From CAYSPT01 sp964432985 (lineage in GTDB: Bacteria; Muiribacteriota; CAYSPT01): a stretch of DNA of 36,028 nt. The notes beneath the pieces are model-generated. The model saw only the letters and a list, made by a program, of their open reading frames with translations. It was not told the DNA's origin and made no database searches. Where the stretch lies: positions 1-36,028 of the forward strand of contig CAYSPT010000052.1 of NCBI GenBank assembly GCA_964432985.1, in the 5' to 3' direction. Below, piece after piece: positions 1 to 7,123 of the stretch. The translations under genes and the position numbers were made by a program. Each line of letters opens with the position of its first letter. Positions within the stretch are counted from its first letter, which is position 1.

Positions 1-80
1 CTGGACACTGTCCTACATGCAATTCTACAGGCAATATAGGAAGCTATCTGCTGACAGAATCTGATGAAGTGGAACGTCGT

Positions 81-611
81 TCATTCAAGGTTGCTGAAAT
101 ACTTGCTTATTATCCTGTGTTTGAAAATGTAAGATTTCATCTCCAGCATGACGAGGCGCTGCCCCACTACGGCCGCGGATAATCCTGTTTGCGCAGCGAT
201 TTCTTCGGCAAAAGCCCCATCTTCCCCGATAGCCTCGATAATCGCCCGCTCATCGTCAGTGAGAGCGACCTTTGTTTTCTTAAGCTTTCCGGTGTCGGAT
301 CCCTCATCACCGGTGATCATCATTTTGGTGAAGATGTATTTAAGTTCATCGATAATCGGGAATTGCATATTCAAAGCAAAATATTTCTGTTTTCCGCGCA
401 AGTGGGATGTGAGAAGGCCGGCCTTTTCCAGATTCACAAGCTCCCTGCCTATTGCTGCCGCAAGTTCGTCCAGTTCCCTGGCCAACTCACGCACATACAA
501 CGAATCGTGAGGATGGGTGATGAAGAACAGTATAACCTTGATGCGCACTCTGGAAGAAAAAAGCCGCATGAGCGCGGGCGGGACCTTCACTGCAGGCGGA
601 TCATCTTTCAA
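81..611 (-). CDS. Double winged-helix transcriptional regulator (ArsR-like N-terminus plus DprA-type winged helix)
   Basis: Predicted DNA-binding regulator of 176 aa. Residues 16-82 read as a winged helix: a basic RVRIKV helix, an HTH core around RELARELDE and a wing ending in GKQKYFALN, as in the small HTH domains often linked to nucleotidyltransferases. Residues 116-162 (LTDDERAIIEAIGEDG, then ATTGL-like QTGLSAAVV, then LEMKSYI) match the C-terminal winged helix of DprA, but the DprA Rossmann fold is absent. A linker of about 20 polar residues joins the two. The start is TTG at 611, chosen because AGGAG lies 8 nt upstream. A paralogue at 27243-27788 has the same two-domain layout and about half its residues in common by eye. 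The divergent region 612-902 is full of dyads that could be its operators. Target genes are unknown. Confidence 0.75.
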   Translation of the reverse strand: MKDDPPAVKVPPALMRLFSSRVRIKVILFFITHPHDSLYVRELARELDELAAAIGRELVNLEKAGLLTSHLRGKQKYFALNMQFPIIDELKYIFTKMMITGDEGSDTGKLKKTKVALTDDERAIIEAIGEDGAFAEEIAAQTGLSAAVVGQRLVMLEMKSYIFKHRIISKYFSNLE

Positions 612-628
612 AAGACTACTCCTAATAA

Positions 629-740
629 GTTTCCCACGAAAGCTGGAAACTTCCTATTGGTCTGTAGAACACCATCCAGTAACAGTGCCAAACGATCCCT
701 CCCTCTGAACAGGATGTGAAAGCAAGGGGGATAGACCTGT
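629..740 (+). repeat. Dispersed intergenic element, copy A
   Basis: Shares 16 identical bases (630-645) with 25280-25295, and two blocks with 22149-22190: AACTTCCTATTGGT (648-661) and CAGTAACAGTGCC (677-689). The two blocks are 29 nt apart in both copies. The 5' end can fold as AAGTTTCC/GGAAACTT around a 10-nt loop, and ATCCC near 694 can pair with GGGAT near 727. It may be a structured leader RNA or a MITE-like remnant; I do not recognise a known riboswitch. Confidence 0.5.
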
Positions 741-743
741 TCA

Positions 744-791
744 GGGGTTGTATCAAATCTGTTACAATTGTAACAGATTTGATACAACCCC
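744..791. promoter_or_regulatory. 48-bp perfect palindrome
   Basis: Arms of 24 bp beginning GGGGTTGTATCAAATCTG meet at a central CAATTG without a loop, and every position from 744/791 inward pairs. It lies between the divergent regulator (81-611) and the DUF2157 gene (903). Neither side has a T-run, so a simple terminator is unlikely. It could be the operator of a dimeric regulator, possibly the adjacent winged-helix protein, or an extruding cruciform. Confidence 0.7.
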
Positions 792-808
792 ACAAGCGAG
801 CATATACC
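779..808 (+). promoter_or_regulatory. Weak candidate promoter for the DUF2157 operon
   Basis: TTGATA (779-784), an 18-bp spacer and TATACC (803-808) resemble a sigma70 promoter. The -35 lies inside the right arm of the 48-bp palindrome, so a protein bound there would occlude it. Confidence 0.35.
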
Positions 809-814
809 TGCGTC

Positions 815-874
815 AGCGTGCGCCCTAATCGGGAGCGCACGCTCCTGATTTCCTTGGAATATTGACTATTCCAA
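815..874. promoter_or_regulatory. Two further inverted repeats upstream of the DUF2157 gene
   Basis: AGCGTGCGC (815-823) pairs with GCGCACGCT (835-843) around an 11-nt loop. TTGGAATA (854-861) pairs with TATTCCAA (867-874) around TTGAC. Both arms are perfect. They would lie in the 5' leader of the 903 gene and may be leader hairpins or operators. Confidence 0.55.
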
Positions 875-902
875 TCTCTGCGAGTACTATGTAAATGGAA
901 TC

Positions 903-2303
903 ATGAAATATCTCTGGCTTATAAAAAAGTGGCTTATTGTTGAGATAACCGGGTGGGTGGGTGACGGAATCATCACCCCCGTGCAGCGGGAGCTTATCCT
1001 GGAGAGATACGGACTCGACGATGAAGCCATGCAATCCAGAAAGTCCCACCACGGTACTATCCTGCTCACGCTGGCCGCCCTGTTTACCGGGGTGGCGCTC
1101 CTCCTCATAATCGGCGAAAACTGGGAGCGTATGGGACGGTGGGTAAAATTTGCCCTGGTACTGGCCGGGGTAATTGCCGCTCACGGTGGTGGATTGTATT
1201 TCCACCTCCGCGGAAGAGGCGGCTACGCCCGGGCCCTATTTTTCCTGGGATCCATGTTTTACGGGGGCGGTATCTGGCTCACCGCCCAGATCTTCCACAT
1301 CGACGCCCACTACCCAAACGGTGTTCTTGCCTGGTGTCTGGGTGTGCTTCCCATCGGGTTGACGGGGGGCGGCGCGGCGGTGGTGCTGCTTTCGTCGCTG
1401 CTGGCCTTTCTCTGGTTCGTGATGGAAGCTTCCATGGAGCGGATAGTGTTTCTGTACGTTCCCCTGGGCGTGCTGTACCTGGTCTATTCCTACCGCAGCA
1501 AGGAACGGCCCATCCTGGTGTTTCTCTCGTCTCTGATCGGGCTGGTCACCTGGCTCGAGGTCTGGATGAAGATCCGCCTGGATGTACCGCCAGAAGCCCT
1601 GTTCGCGCCGCTGGTTTTTTACGGTCTTACCGCCGTAGCGGCGGGTTATTATCATCGGGACGTGCTGGGAAACGCGCGTTTCGGGGCGGTGCTCTACCTG
1701 TGGGGCGGCCGGCTGTTTCTGCTGATGTCCTTCCTGTTCAGTTTTCGAGGCATACTGGAAGAGTTTTTCGAGGAGATTGTGGAGCCGGGCGCGCTCATCG
1801 GCTACCTGGTGATTCCCCTGGTGTGCTACGTTTTGCTCTGGATTTTCCTTTCTCTGGGAGGTGAACGGCGGATCGGGTTCAGGAAGCACCCGGGCCTGTT
1901 GATCGCCGGGATGTTCTTTCTCATCCTGTACTTGGGCATGTATTACGGCGGCGGTCAGTCCGATGACCTGATAGTCATGGCTGTGGTAGTGATGAATATT
2001 TTCTGCCTGGGCTGCGGGGTGTACATGATCAACAAGGGGATTCTGCGTGACGACGGGCTCAACTTCTTCGGCGGGGTGTGCTTCCTGCTGCTGTTGGCCA
2101 TGGTACGCTACTTCGATCTTCTGGGAGGTTACCTGGGAGGCTCTCTGTCCTTCCTGGTGGCCGCGGGAATACTGTATCTTTCGGGCCGGTTCTGGAGCGC
2201 CCGCCACCGTCAGGAGGACGGGGTACGTAAGAAGGAAGGGACACCTCAGGAGGACGGGGTACGTAAGAAGGTAGGGGTACCTGAGAAAGTAGGGGCGGAA
2301 TGA
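903..2303 (+). CDS. DUF2157 family polytopic membrane protein
   Basis: A 466-aa integral membrane protein. A short soluble N-terminus (about residues 1-47, with ITPVQRELILERYGLDDE) precedes a long series of hydrophobic segments from residue 48 to about 432. The N-terminal helical segment and the GENWERMG loop after the first membrane helix are typical of DUF2157, whose molecular role is unknown. The stop overlaps the start of the next gene (ATGA at 2300), and the pairing with a GDYXXLXY protein is the usual context for this family, so the two probably work together in the membrane. The C-terminus carries a 12-residue tandem repeat (QEDGVRKK...), apparently a recent duplication of the gene's end. 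Confidence 0.8.
   Translation: MKYLWLIKKWLIVEITGWVGDGIITPVQRELILERYGLDDEAMQSRKSHHGTILLTLAALFTGVALLLIIGENWERMGRWVKFALVLAGVIAAHGGGLYFHLRGRGGYARALFFLGSMFYGGGIWLTAQIFHIDAHYPNGVLAWCLGVLPIGLTGGGAAVVLLSSLLAFLWFVMEASMERIVFLYVPLGVLYLVYSYRSKERPILVFLSSLIGLVTWLEVWMKIRLDVPPEALFAPLVFYGLTAVAAGYYHRDVLGNARFGAVLYLWGGRLFLLMSFLFSFRGILEEFFEEIVEPGALIGYLVIPLVCYVLLWIFLSLGGERRIGFRKHPGLLIAGMFFLILYLGMYYGGGQSDDLIVMAVVVMNIFCLGCGVYMINKGILRDDGLNFFGGVCFLLLLAMVRYFDLLGGYLGGSLSFLVAAGILYLSGRFWSARHRQEDGVRKKEGTPQEDGVRKKVGVPEKVGAE
2210..2303 (+). repeat. In-frame 36-bp tandem repeat at the DUF2157 gene end
   Basis: The segment beginning TCAGGAGGACGGGG at 2210 recurs at 2246, and a third shortened copy runs to the stop. It encodes two copies of a 12-aa charged tail plus the remnant EKVGAE. 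The unit contains AGGAGG, so it also multiplies Shine-Dalgarno-like sequence upstream of the next start at 2300. Confidence 0.75.
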
Positions 2304-2869
2304 AGAAGAAAAGTATTTTGATCGCCGCGGCATGCTTGCTGCAGGTAGTGATCCTGGCGGTGATGGTGACCGCGAAATACTTGCCGCTGGCCACCGGGCG
2401 GGAGATCCTGCTCAGGGTGGCGCCGGTGGATCCCCGTTCCCTGTTTAGAGGGCAGTACGTCGCCCTTTCCTACCCTGACCTGCGCCCGCTCGATCCCGGA
2501 GCGCTCGAGACCGACTTTTCCCTGGACACGGAGTTCAGACGGGGTGACCCGTTTTATGTCTCTCTCGAGCAGGACGGCCGGTACTGGAAACCCGTTGCCA
2601 TCGCCACGGGGCGTCCGCCGGAAGGGCTGTTCATTGAAGGACTCCTGCGGTACCGGTGGAGCGGCGGGCAGATTGACCTCAAGTACAGTGGGATCGAGGC
2701 TTTTTTTGCCAGCCCCGAACGAGCGCTTCAGCTCGAGCGGATGGTGGTCGACCGGAAGGTGGAAGCGGTGGTAGCGGTGACCTCGGGCGGGAAGGTCGCG
2801 CTGAAAGACCTGGTCGAGGCGGGGGACATAAACCAGCAGTACGGGACGCTGGAGGATCTGCTGGAATAG
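2300..2869 (+). CDS. GDYXXLXY domain membrane-anchored protein
   Basis: A 189-aa protein with one N-terminal membrane segment (residues 5-25) and an extracytoplasmic domain. The family motif appears as DPRSLFRGQYVALSY (residues 44-58), the position where most members have GDYxxLxY; here GQYVALSY replaces the Asp by Gln. The family's function is unknown, but its genes usually sit beside DUF2157 or DUF4401 membrane proteins, as here. ATGA overlap with the upstream gene implies translational coupling. Length is typical for the family. Confidence 0.82.
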   Translation: MKKKSILIAAACLLQVVILAVMVTAKYLPLATGREILLRVAPVDPRSLFRGQYVALSYPDLRPLDPGALETDFSLDTEFRRGDPFYVSLEQDGRYWKPVAIATGRPPEGLFIEGLLRYRWSGGQIDLKYSGIEAFFASPERALQLERMVVDRKVEAVVAVTSGGKVALKDLVEAGDINQQYGTLEDLLE

Positions 2870-2892
2870 TACGAAGCGAGGCGTTGAATTTC

Positions 2893-3426
2893 ATGGACGT
2901 GTTATGTATCCGACACGGGCAGACGGTGGCCAACCTGGGTGATATCCATGGCCTGCCCGACACTCTGCTGACGCCGAAAGGAAAAGAGCAGGCCGGGGCC
3001 TTGGCCGATAGTATGGTGCGTGACGGTACCGTTGTTGATATAGTGGTGTCGTCTCCCCTGGTCCGGGCGGTTCAGACCGCACGGATCATCGCGGAGCACT
3101 TGCAGGTCCCCCATGAGGTCATGCAGAACCTGGCTCCCCGTGATCTGGGATTGTTGGCTGGATCTGACGGCCCCACGTTCAACCGATGGATGGAACACTC
3201 CGGCTACAGCACCAGGCCCGAAGGCGGGGAATCGTTGCTCGACCTGGAGCACAGGATGAAAAAAGACCTGGCGGTTGTAAAGAAAAATCACGAGGGAAGC
3301 AGGGTGCTGATCGTGGTGCACAACGCGGTGCTGCGCATCTTCGATCATGTCTTCGGCGGCTTGACCGAAGTGGAGGTCATGCGGAAAAACTACCGGCCAT
3401 GCACCCTCTACCGGTATAAACTGTGA
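2893..3426 (+). CDS. Histidine phosphatase superfamily protein (phosphoglycerate mutase-like)
   Basis: A 177-aa cytosolic phosphatase of the branch-1 histidine phosphatase superfamily. The catalytic RHGQT motif is at residues 7-11 (phosphohistidine H8), a second Arg is at R58 in SSPLVRAVQTA, and the second His is H143 in VVHNAV. The general-acid Glu position appears to be Asp in the PRDLGLLAG segment, so activity may be reduced or shifted. ATG 2893 is preferred because GAGG at 2878 is about 11 nt upstream; the in-frame TTG at 2884 sits too close to it. Substrate cannot be inferred. It is probably cotranscribed with the DUF2157 pair, 23 bp away. Confidence 0.85.
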   Translation: MDVLCIRHGQTVANLGDIHGLPDTLLTPKGKEQAGALADSMVRDGTVVDIVVSSPLVRAVQTARIIAEHLQVPHEVMQNLAPRDLGLLAGSDGPTFNRWMEHSGYSTRPEGGESLLDLEHRMKKDLAVVKKNHEGSRVLIVVHNAVLRIFDHVFGGLTEVEVMRKNYRPCTLYRYKL

Positions 3427-3476
3427 ATTCTGGTGACCAGTTTTCTGGCCGCAGATAGCAAAAGGAAGGTGGAGCC

Positions 3477-4193
3477 ATGAAGAAAAAAACCGGGTTTTCG
3501 TCATGTGCCGTCCGGTGTAGTGCCGTTCTCGCCGCCGTGCTGGTGATGACCGGACTACTGCTTCTCTCTCAGGCTGCAGCACAGCCGTTCAGTCTCGAAG
3601 GTGATGTGGCGGATGAGGTTCCCGGCGCTGCCGGTGAGCCGGCGTCTGATTCCACCGACTCGGCTGCGAATCAAGAGTATGTCACGTCCGATGATCCTCT
3701 GCCGGAACTGATACTGGATTCAGATATTGACGATACGCCGCTTGCTCCTCTTTCGTTCCCCGCCGATATCGAAAGTCTGACTCCCATGCTGCAGTCCCTG
3801 GTTCAGGACGGTGATTTCCTTCGTATCCTGGAATCGGAGTCCTTCCGTGGGCTGATCGACATGGAAGAATTACATAAACGTATGAAAGACGGTAGTATTG
3901 ACGGTCTCACCGCGGGCGGGGATCTGGAAAGCCTCTTCAACCCGCAGGCGATGGAATCTCTGCTTGGCAACGAGGACTTCCATAAGCTCATCAGCACCCC
4001 CCAGTTCCAGCATCTCATCAACAGCTTCGGGAGCATGGACTTGACCCAGGAAATCGACCTGGACGAGGTGCGAAACGGTGAGCTCGGTTCCTACCTGGAC
4101 TCGGTCCTGGGTGAGGGCGGCGACATCGACCCGACGCTGCTGGATGACATCATCGAGCGGTTCGGCCAGATGGAAGAACTGCTGGAAGAGTGA
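3477..4193 (+). CDS. Secreted acidic protein with duplicated STI1-like helical motif
   Basis: A 238-aa protein with a clear Sec signal peptide: basic N-terminus, hydrophobic core at residues 15-33 and a likely cleavage after AQA or AAA near residue 36. A low-complexity Ala/Asp/Ser stretch follows. The helical C-terminal half contains a duplicated pattern, SL-x4-DF-x2-(I/L)(I/L)-x3-x-F-x2-LI, at about residues 102-128 and 156-181 (the second copy begins NPQAMESLL). This resembles the short STI1/DP2 helical motif of Hsp70 co-chaperones, but the match is by eye only and the export signal would be unusual for that family. A good AAGGAGGTGGAG-like site precedes ATG 3477. Function unknown. Confidence 0.6.
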   Translation: MKKKTGFSSCAVRCSAVLAAVLVMTGLLLLSQAAAQPFSLEGDVADEVPGAAGEPASDSTDSAANQEYVTSDDPLPELILDSDIDDTPLAPLSFPADIESLTPMLQSLVQDGDFLRILESESFRGLIDMEELHKRMKDGSIDGLTAGGDLESLFNPQAMESLLGNEDFHKLISTPQFQHLINSFGSMDLTQEIDLDEVRNGELGSYLDSVLGEGGDIDPTLLDDIIERFGQMEELLEE

Positions 4194-4203
4194 GTAGATT
4201 GGG

Positions 4204-5127
4204 CTACTCTTGCGAGATCGAGTTGCCGGCCCGGTTGATAAACTCGGCTATCCCTTTTGAGTACATCTCTTTTGAGGCAATAAAACCTTCGTTGTGTGAT
4301 CCGGCGAACTCCAGGAACTCTTTCGGATCGTTGGCCGCTTCGAACAGTTTCCGGCCGTGCTTAACAGATATCATCTCGTCATCCTTGCTGTGAGAGATCA
4401 GCACCGGGCAGGTGACCTTTTTCAGGTAATCGGCAGTGGAATACTTGAAACGGGCCAGCAGCCGTACGGGCAGAAAAGGATAGATATCAGCCCCCATGTC
4501 TGTAACCGAGGTAAAGGACGACTCGACAATCAGAGCCTGGGGAGAGCGGGACTGGGCCAGGTGGGCGGCAATGGAGCCTCCCAGGGAGCGGCCGAAGAGG
4601 ACGATGCGTCCCGGATCGATACCGCGTTCCCGGGTCAGGTAATCCCAGGCTGCTTCTGCGTCCAGGTAGGTGCCCTTCTCCGAAGGTTTCCCCTGACTTT
4701 TGCCGTAGCCGCGGTAATCAAACAGGAAAAAATCATGTCCGAGACGGTGAAACAGATGCATGGTGTCCAACCGGTGCGAAATGTTTCCGGCGTTTCCATG
4801 ACAGAGGATGACCACCAGCCGGTCTTCTCCCCGGCCGGCTCCGGCTCCGGTTACGGTGGGATCACCAGTCGTCGTGTCCTCCTTGCCTGCCTGGGCGGAG
4901 GGTGGATCGGGGACTGCCGGGATGAACCATCCTGAAAGTTCAAGGCCGTCTGATGTCGGGAAGGTTACATCGTCGAAGTTTAGCCCGATGATTTCGGGAG
5001 TGGCCCTGACCTCCTTGATGGGAAAATAGATGAAGTTGGGCTGAAACAGGAACAGCATCAGGCATATGCCAAGGTACGAGAAAACGACTATCCATATGAG
5101 TGACATCAACATGCGTTTGACGTTCAA
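4204..5127 (-). CDS. Membrane-anchored alpha/beta hydrolase (BEM46/YfhR-like)
   Basis: A 307-aa serine hydrolase with one N-terminal membrane anchor (residues 7-29) and an alpha/beta-hydrolase fold. Visible catalytic elements are the oxyanion-hole segment HGNAGN (110-115), nucleophile S181 in GRSLGG, Asp D250 in HSKDDE and His H278 in GSHNEG. The family includes BEM46 and YfhR-type proteins whose natural substrates are mostly unknown. Residues 72-101 form a Gly/Thr/Ala/Pro-rich insertion just before the first core strand, absent from typical members. The start at 5127 is TTG with AAGGA close upstream; ATG at 5112 is the alternative. Its 3' end lies 10 bp from the convergent gene at 3477-4193. 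Confidence 0.85.
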   Translation of the reverse strand: MNVKRMLMSLIWIVVFSYLGICLMLFLFQPNFIYFPIKEVRATPEIIGLNFDDVTFPTSDGLELSGWFIPAVPDPPSAQAGKEDTTTGDPTVTGAGAGRGEDRLVVILCHGNAGNISHRLDTMHLFHRLGHDFFLFDYRGYGKSQGKPSEKGTYLDAEAAWDYLTRERGIDPGRIVLFGRSLGGSIAAHLAQSRSPQALIVESSFTSVTDMGADIYPFLPVRLLARFKYSTADYLKKVTCPVLISHSKDDEMISVKHGRKLFEAANDPKEFLEFAGSHNEGFIASKEMYSKGIAEFINRAGNSISQE

Positions 5128-5157
5128 ATTCCTTTCAAAAAACGGCGATCTAAGCTC

Positions 5158-5163
5158 ATTATA
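5158..5163 (-). promoter_or_regulatory. Extended -10 promoter for the alpha/beta hydrolase
   Basis: On the minus strand TGGTATAAT gives a consensus -10 (TATAAT) with the extended TGn motif, about 31 bp before the TTG start. There is no good -35 at 17 bp, as expected for extended -10 promoters. Confidence 0.5.
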
Positions 5164-5309
5164 CCATGGAGCATACGCTCTGGATTGTGGTAAGCCTCAT
5201 GTGCCCGGAGTTGCAGCTTCATGCCATCTTAACCTGTACTTGGCAGATCGTTTACTGCCGTGGTTGCGTTAAAGGCTAACGAAGAGCAACACACGAAGAG
5301 CGACGCACA

Positions 5310-5338
5310 TTGTACACTTATTCTCTGTCTGGTATACT
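5310..5338 (+). promoter_or_regulatory. Sigma70-type promoter for the radical SAM gene at 5446
   Basis: TTGTAC (5310-5315), a 17-bp spacer and TATACT (5333-5338) put transcription start near 5345 and leave a leader of about 100 nt. The leader begins with three copies of a 9-bp GGCTGCGCT repeat (about 5346-5372). The rest of the 318-bp gap between 5127 and 5446 shows nothing else I can name. Confidence 0.6.
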
Positions 5339-5445
5339 GGCTGTTGGCTGCGCTGGCTGCGCTGGCTGCGCCGCCTCATGACTAACTGCCGTATTCAAAT
5401 ACTATCGTACGACAGCGGTCCACAGGTGAAACGAGGACAGCAACG

Positions 5446-6993
5446 ATGAAACCTCCCGCCGGGCGCACGAGAATTGCGCTCGTTTCGATATACGACATAG
5501 AAAACAACGCCACCCGGAGCCTGGCGGCACTGCTGCGGCAAAAAGGGTACAGCCCCATCGAGGTGTATCTCAAGGACTGGGCCAACAACGATTTCATCCC
5601 TCCCACCGATAAAGAATGGCAATTGACGCTAGAGTTGCTGAAAAGGGAAAACATCGGCCTGTTGGCTGTCAGCCTCCGGGCTTCGGCCTACATCACCGTT
5701 GCCCGCGAGCTTTCACACCGGGTTCGCGAAGAGCTTAATATTCCGGTTTTATGGGGCGGCCTGCACGCTTCGCTCATGCCCGACCAGTGTCTGGAGACGG
5801 CGGACATGATCTGCCGGGGAGAAGGGGAGGAGGCCATCCTTCGCCTGGCGGCGGGCCTGAAAGAAGGTGAGCTGCCCACAAAGGTCTCCAACCTCTGGAT
5901 CAGGCAGGGAGACAAGATCATCAAAAATCCCCCGGCGCCCCTCATCCAGGACCTGGATTCGCTTCCTTTCAGGGACTACCGTACCCTCAACCGGAAGTTC
6001 TACGTGAACTTCAACCGGGTGCTGTTGGGCGACCCCATGATTGACGATCCGCTCTTCCAGATGATGAACTCCCGCGGCTGTCCGTTCTCATGCTCCTTTT
6101 GCTATAACAAGTCGCTGAAAGAGCAGGTGTACCCGGGAGAAAAACCGTATTTCCGCCTCAGGAGCGTAGACAATGTGCTGGCCGAAATCAAGGACGCCCG
6201 CAAGTATTTCCGCAACATGCGCCGCGTGCGTTTCGACGACGAGGTTTTTCCCTTTGACAAAGACTGGATGACGGAATTCAGCGAGCGTTACCCCAGGGAG
6301 GTCGGGCTGCCGTTCCAGTGCTTCGTCCAGCCGACCCTGGTCAACAGGGAGTATGTCCAGAAGCTCAAAACCGCCGGGCTGGAAACGGTGTTCATGGGCA
6401 TCCAGAACTCGGAGATGACCAACAAGCGCTATTACAACCGGGCCGGCAGCGACGACCAGGTGAGGCAGGCGGTGGAGATGTTCAGGGAATTCAGGATAGA
6501 GGGCTGCTACCACATCATCTGGGACAATCCCCTGTCCGAACAGGAGGAGAAGGAGCACACCGTGGGTTTCCTGCTGAGCCTGCCGCGCCCTTTTCACCTC
6601 TTCCTGTTCTCCCTCACTCATTTTCCCAACACCGGTACCACCGACCTGCTGCTTCAGAAGGGGATCATTACAGCCGGCGAGATAGAGGGGCTGGGGGGTA
6701 CCAAGACCTTCAGCCAATACCGGGTGGACCTGGCCTATCCTCGTTCCCGAGAGGACCTGTTCTACCTGAGCATCATCATTCTGCTGACCAAGCGGTTCCT
6801 GCCGAAATGGCTCATCCGCAGGCTGTGGAGGAGCCGCTACTTCCGGCGTCACCCGCGTATACTGTCCATTTTCGCCCAGGTAGTGAACTTCCTCAAGATG
6901 GGATTCATCGCCGCCCGTATGACCATCCGGGGAGAAATGACCTGGGCGCTGGTGCGCAGGTGGCTGAACATGCGCTCGCTGATTACCGAGTGA
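5446..6993 (+). CDS. B12-binding-domain radical SAM protein (copy 1 of a paralogous pair)
   Basis: A 515-aa enzyme with an N-terminal cobalamin-binding-like Rossmann domain (about residues 8-150, with WGGLHASLMP and ICRGEGEEAI typical of this class) and a radical SAM barrel. The [4Fe-4S]-binding cysteines are C212, C216 and C219 in SRGCPFSCSFC. The canonical DxHxxG cobalamin His motif is not seen, which is common in this class. A basic C-terminal helical region follows (IRRLWRSRYFRR ... KMGFIAARM). It aligns along its whole length with the gene at 32224-33739. Members of this class catalyse radical methylation, ring formation or sulfur chemistry; the substrate here is unknown. GAGGAC precedes ATG 5446. 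The last 35 bp of the gene are duplicated 60 bp downstream. Confidence 0.85.
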   Translation: MKPPAGRTRIALVSIYDIENNATRSLAALLRQKGYSPIEVYLKDWANNDFIPPTDKEWQLTLELLKRENIGLLAVSLRASAYITVARELSHRVREELNIPVLWGGLHASLMPDQCLETADMICRGEGEEAILRLAAGLKEGELPTKVSNLWIRQGDKIIKNPPAPLIQDLDSLPFRDYRTLNRKFYVNFNRVLLGDPMIDDPLFQMMNSRGCPFSCSFCYNKSLKEQVYPGEKPYFRLRSVDNVLAEIKDARKYFRNMRRVRFDDEVFPFDKDWMTEFSERYPREVGLPFQCFVQPTLVNREYVQKLKTAGLETVFMGIQNSEMTNKRYYNRAGSDDQVRQAVEMFREFRIEGCYHIIWDNPLSEQEEKEHTVGFLLSLPRPFHLFLFSLTHFPNTGTTDLLLQKGIITAGEIEGLGGTKTFSQYRVDLAYPRSREDLFYLSIIILLTKRFLPKWLIRRLWRSRYFRRHPRILSIFAQVVNFLKMGFIAARMTIRGEMTWALVRRWLNMRSLITE

Positions 6994-7050
6994 CCGTTTG
7001 GGCTTAGTGACCTGCGCAGGTGGCTGAACATGCGCTCGCTGATTACCTAA
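6953..7050 (+). repeat. 60-bp-period duplication of the radical SAM gene 3' end
   Basis: The 35 bases from 6953 to 6987 (beginning TGCGCAGGTGGCTGAACATG) recur exactly at 7013-7047. The first copy runs into TGA and the second into TAA, so the gene's tail and its stop function are both duplicated. Confidence 0.85.
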
Positions 7051-7070
7051 CTGCTCTGCCGGTTATCCGC

Positions 7071-7123
7071 TCTACAGTAATACTGCCTACAGTAGTATAC
7101 TGCCTACAGTAGTATACTGCCTA
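7071..7123 (-). repeat. 17-bp tandem repeat after the nucleotidyltransferase stop codon
   Basis: Two identical 17-bp units (7104-7120 and 7087-7103) and one 16-bp variant (7071-7086) directly abut the TAG stop at 7121-7123. Read on the minus strand each unit ends in TAG like the gene. Each also contains the dyad CAGTA/TACTG, so a hairpin is possible. The array separates two convergent genes. Confidence 0.8.

Noticed and set aside
61..83. Hammerhead ribozyme core (CTGATGA)
   Set aside because: The GAAA box and cleavage-site helix are missing.
81..611. DprA DNA-processing protein
   Set aside because: Only the C-terminal winged helix is similar; the Rossmann fold that defines DprA is absent.
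744..791. Rho-independent terminator
   Set aside because: A strong stem but no loop and no T-run on either strand.
1236..2333. Long minus-strand open frame opposite the DUF2157 gene
   Set aside because: It is the mirror of a membrane-protein gene, has a Gln/His/Arg-rich composition and no family match.
6088..6852. Minus-strand frame opposite the first radical SAM gene
   Set aside because: Shadow frame; the plus-strand protein has the CxxxCxxC motif and a full-length paralogue.
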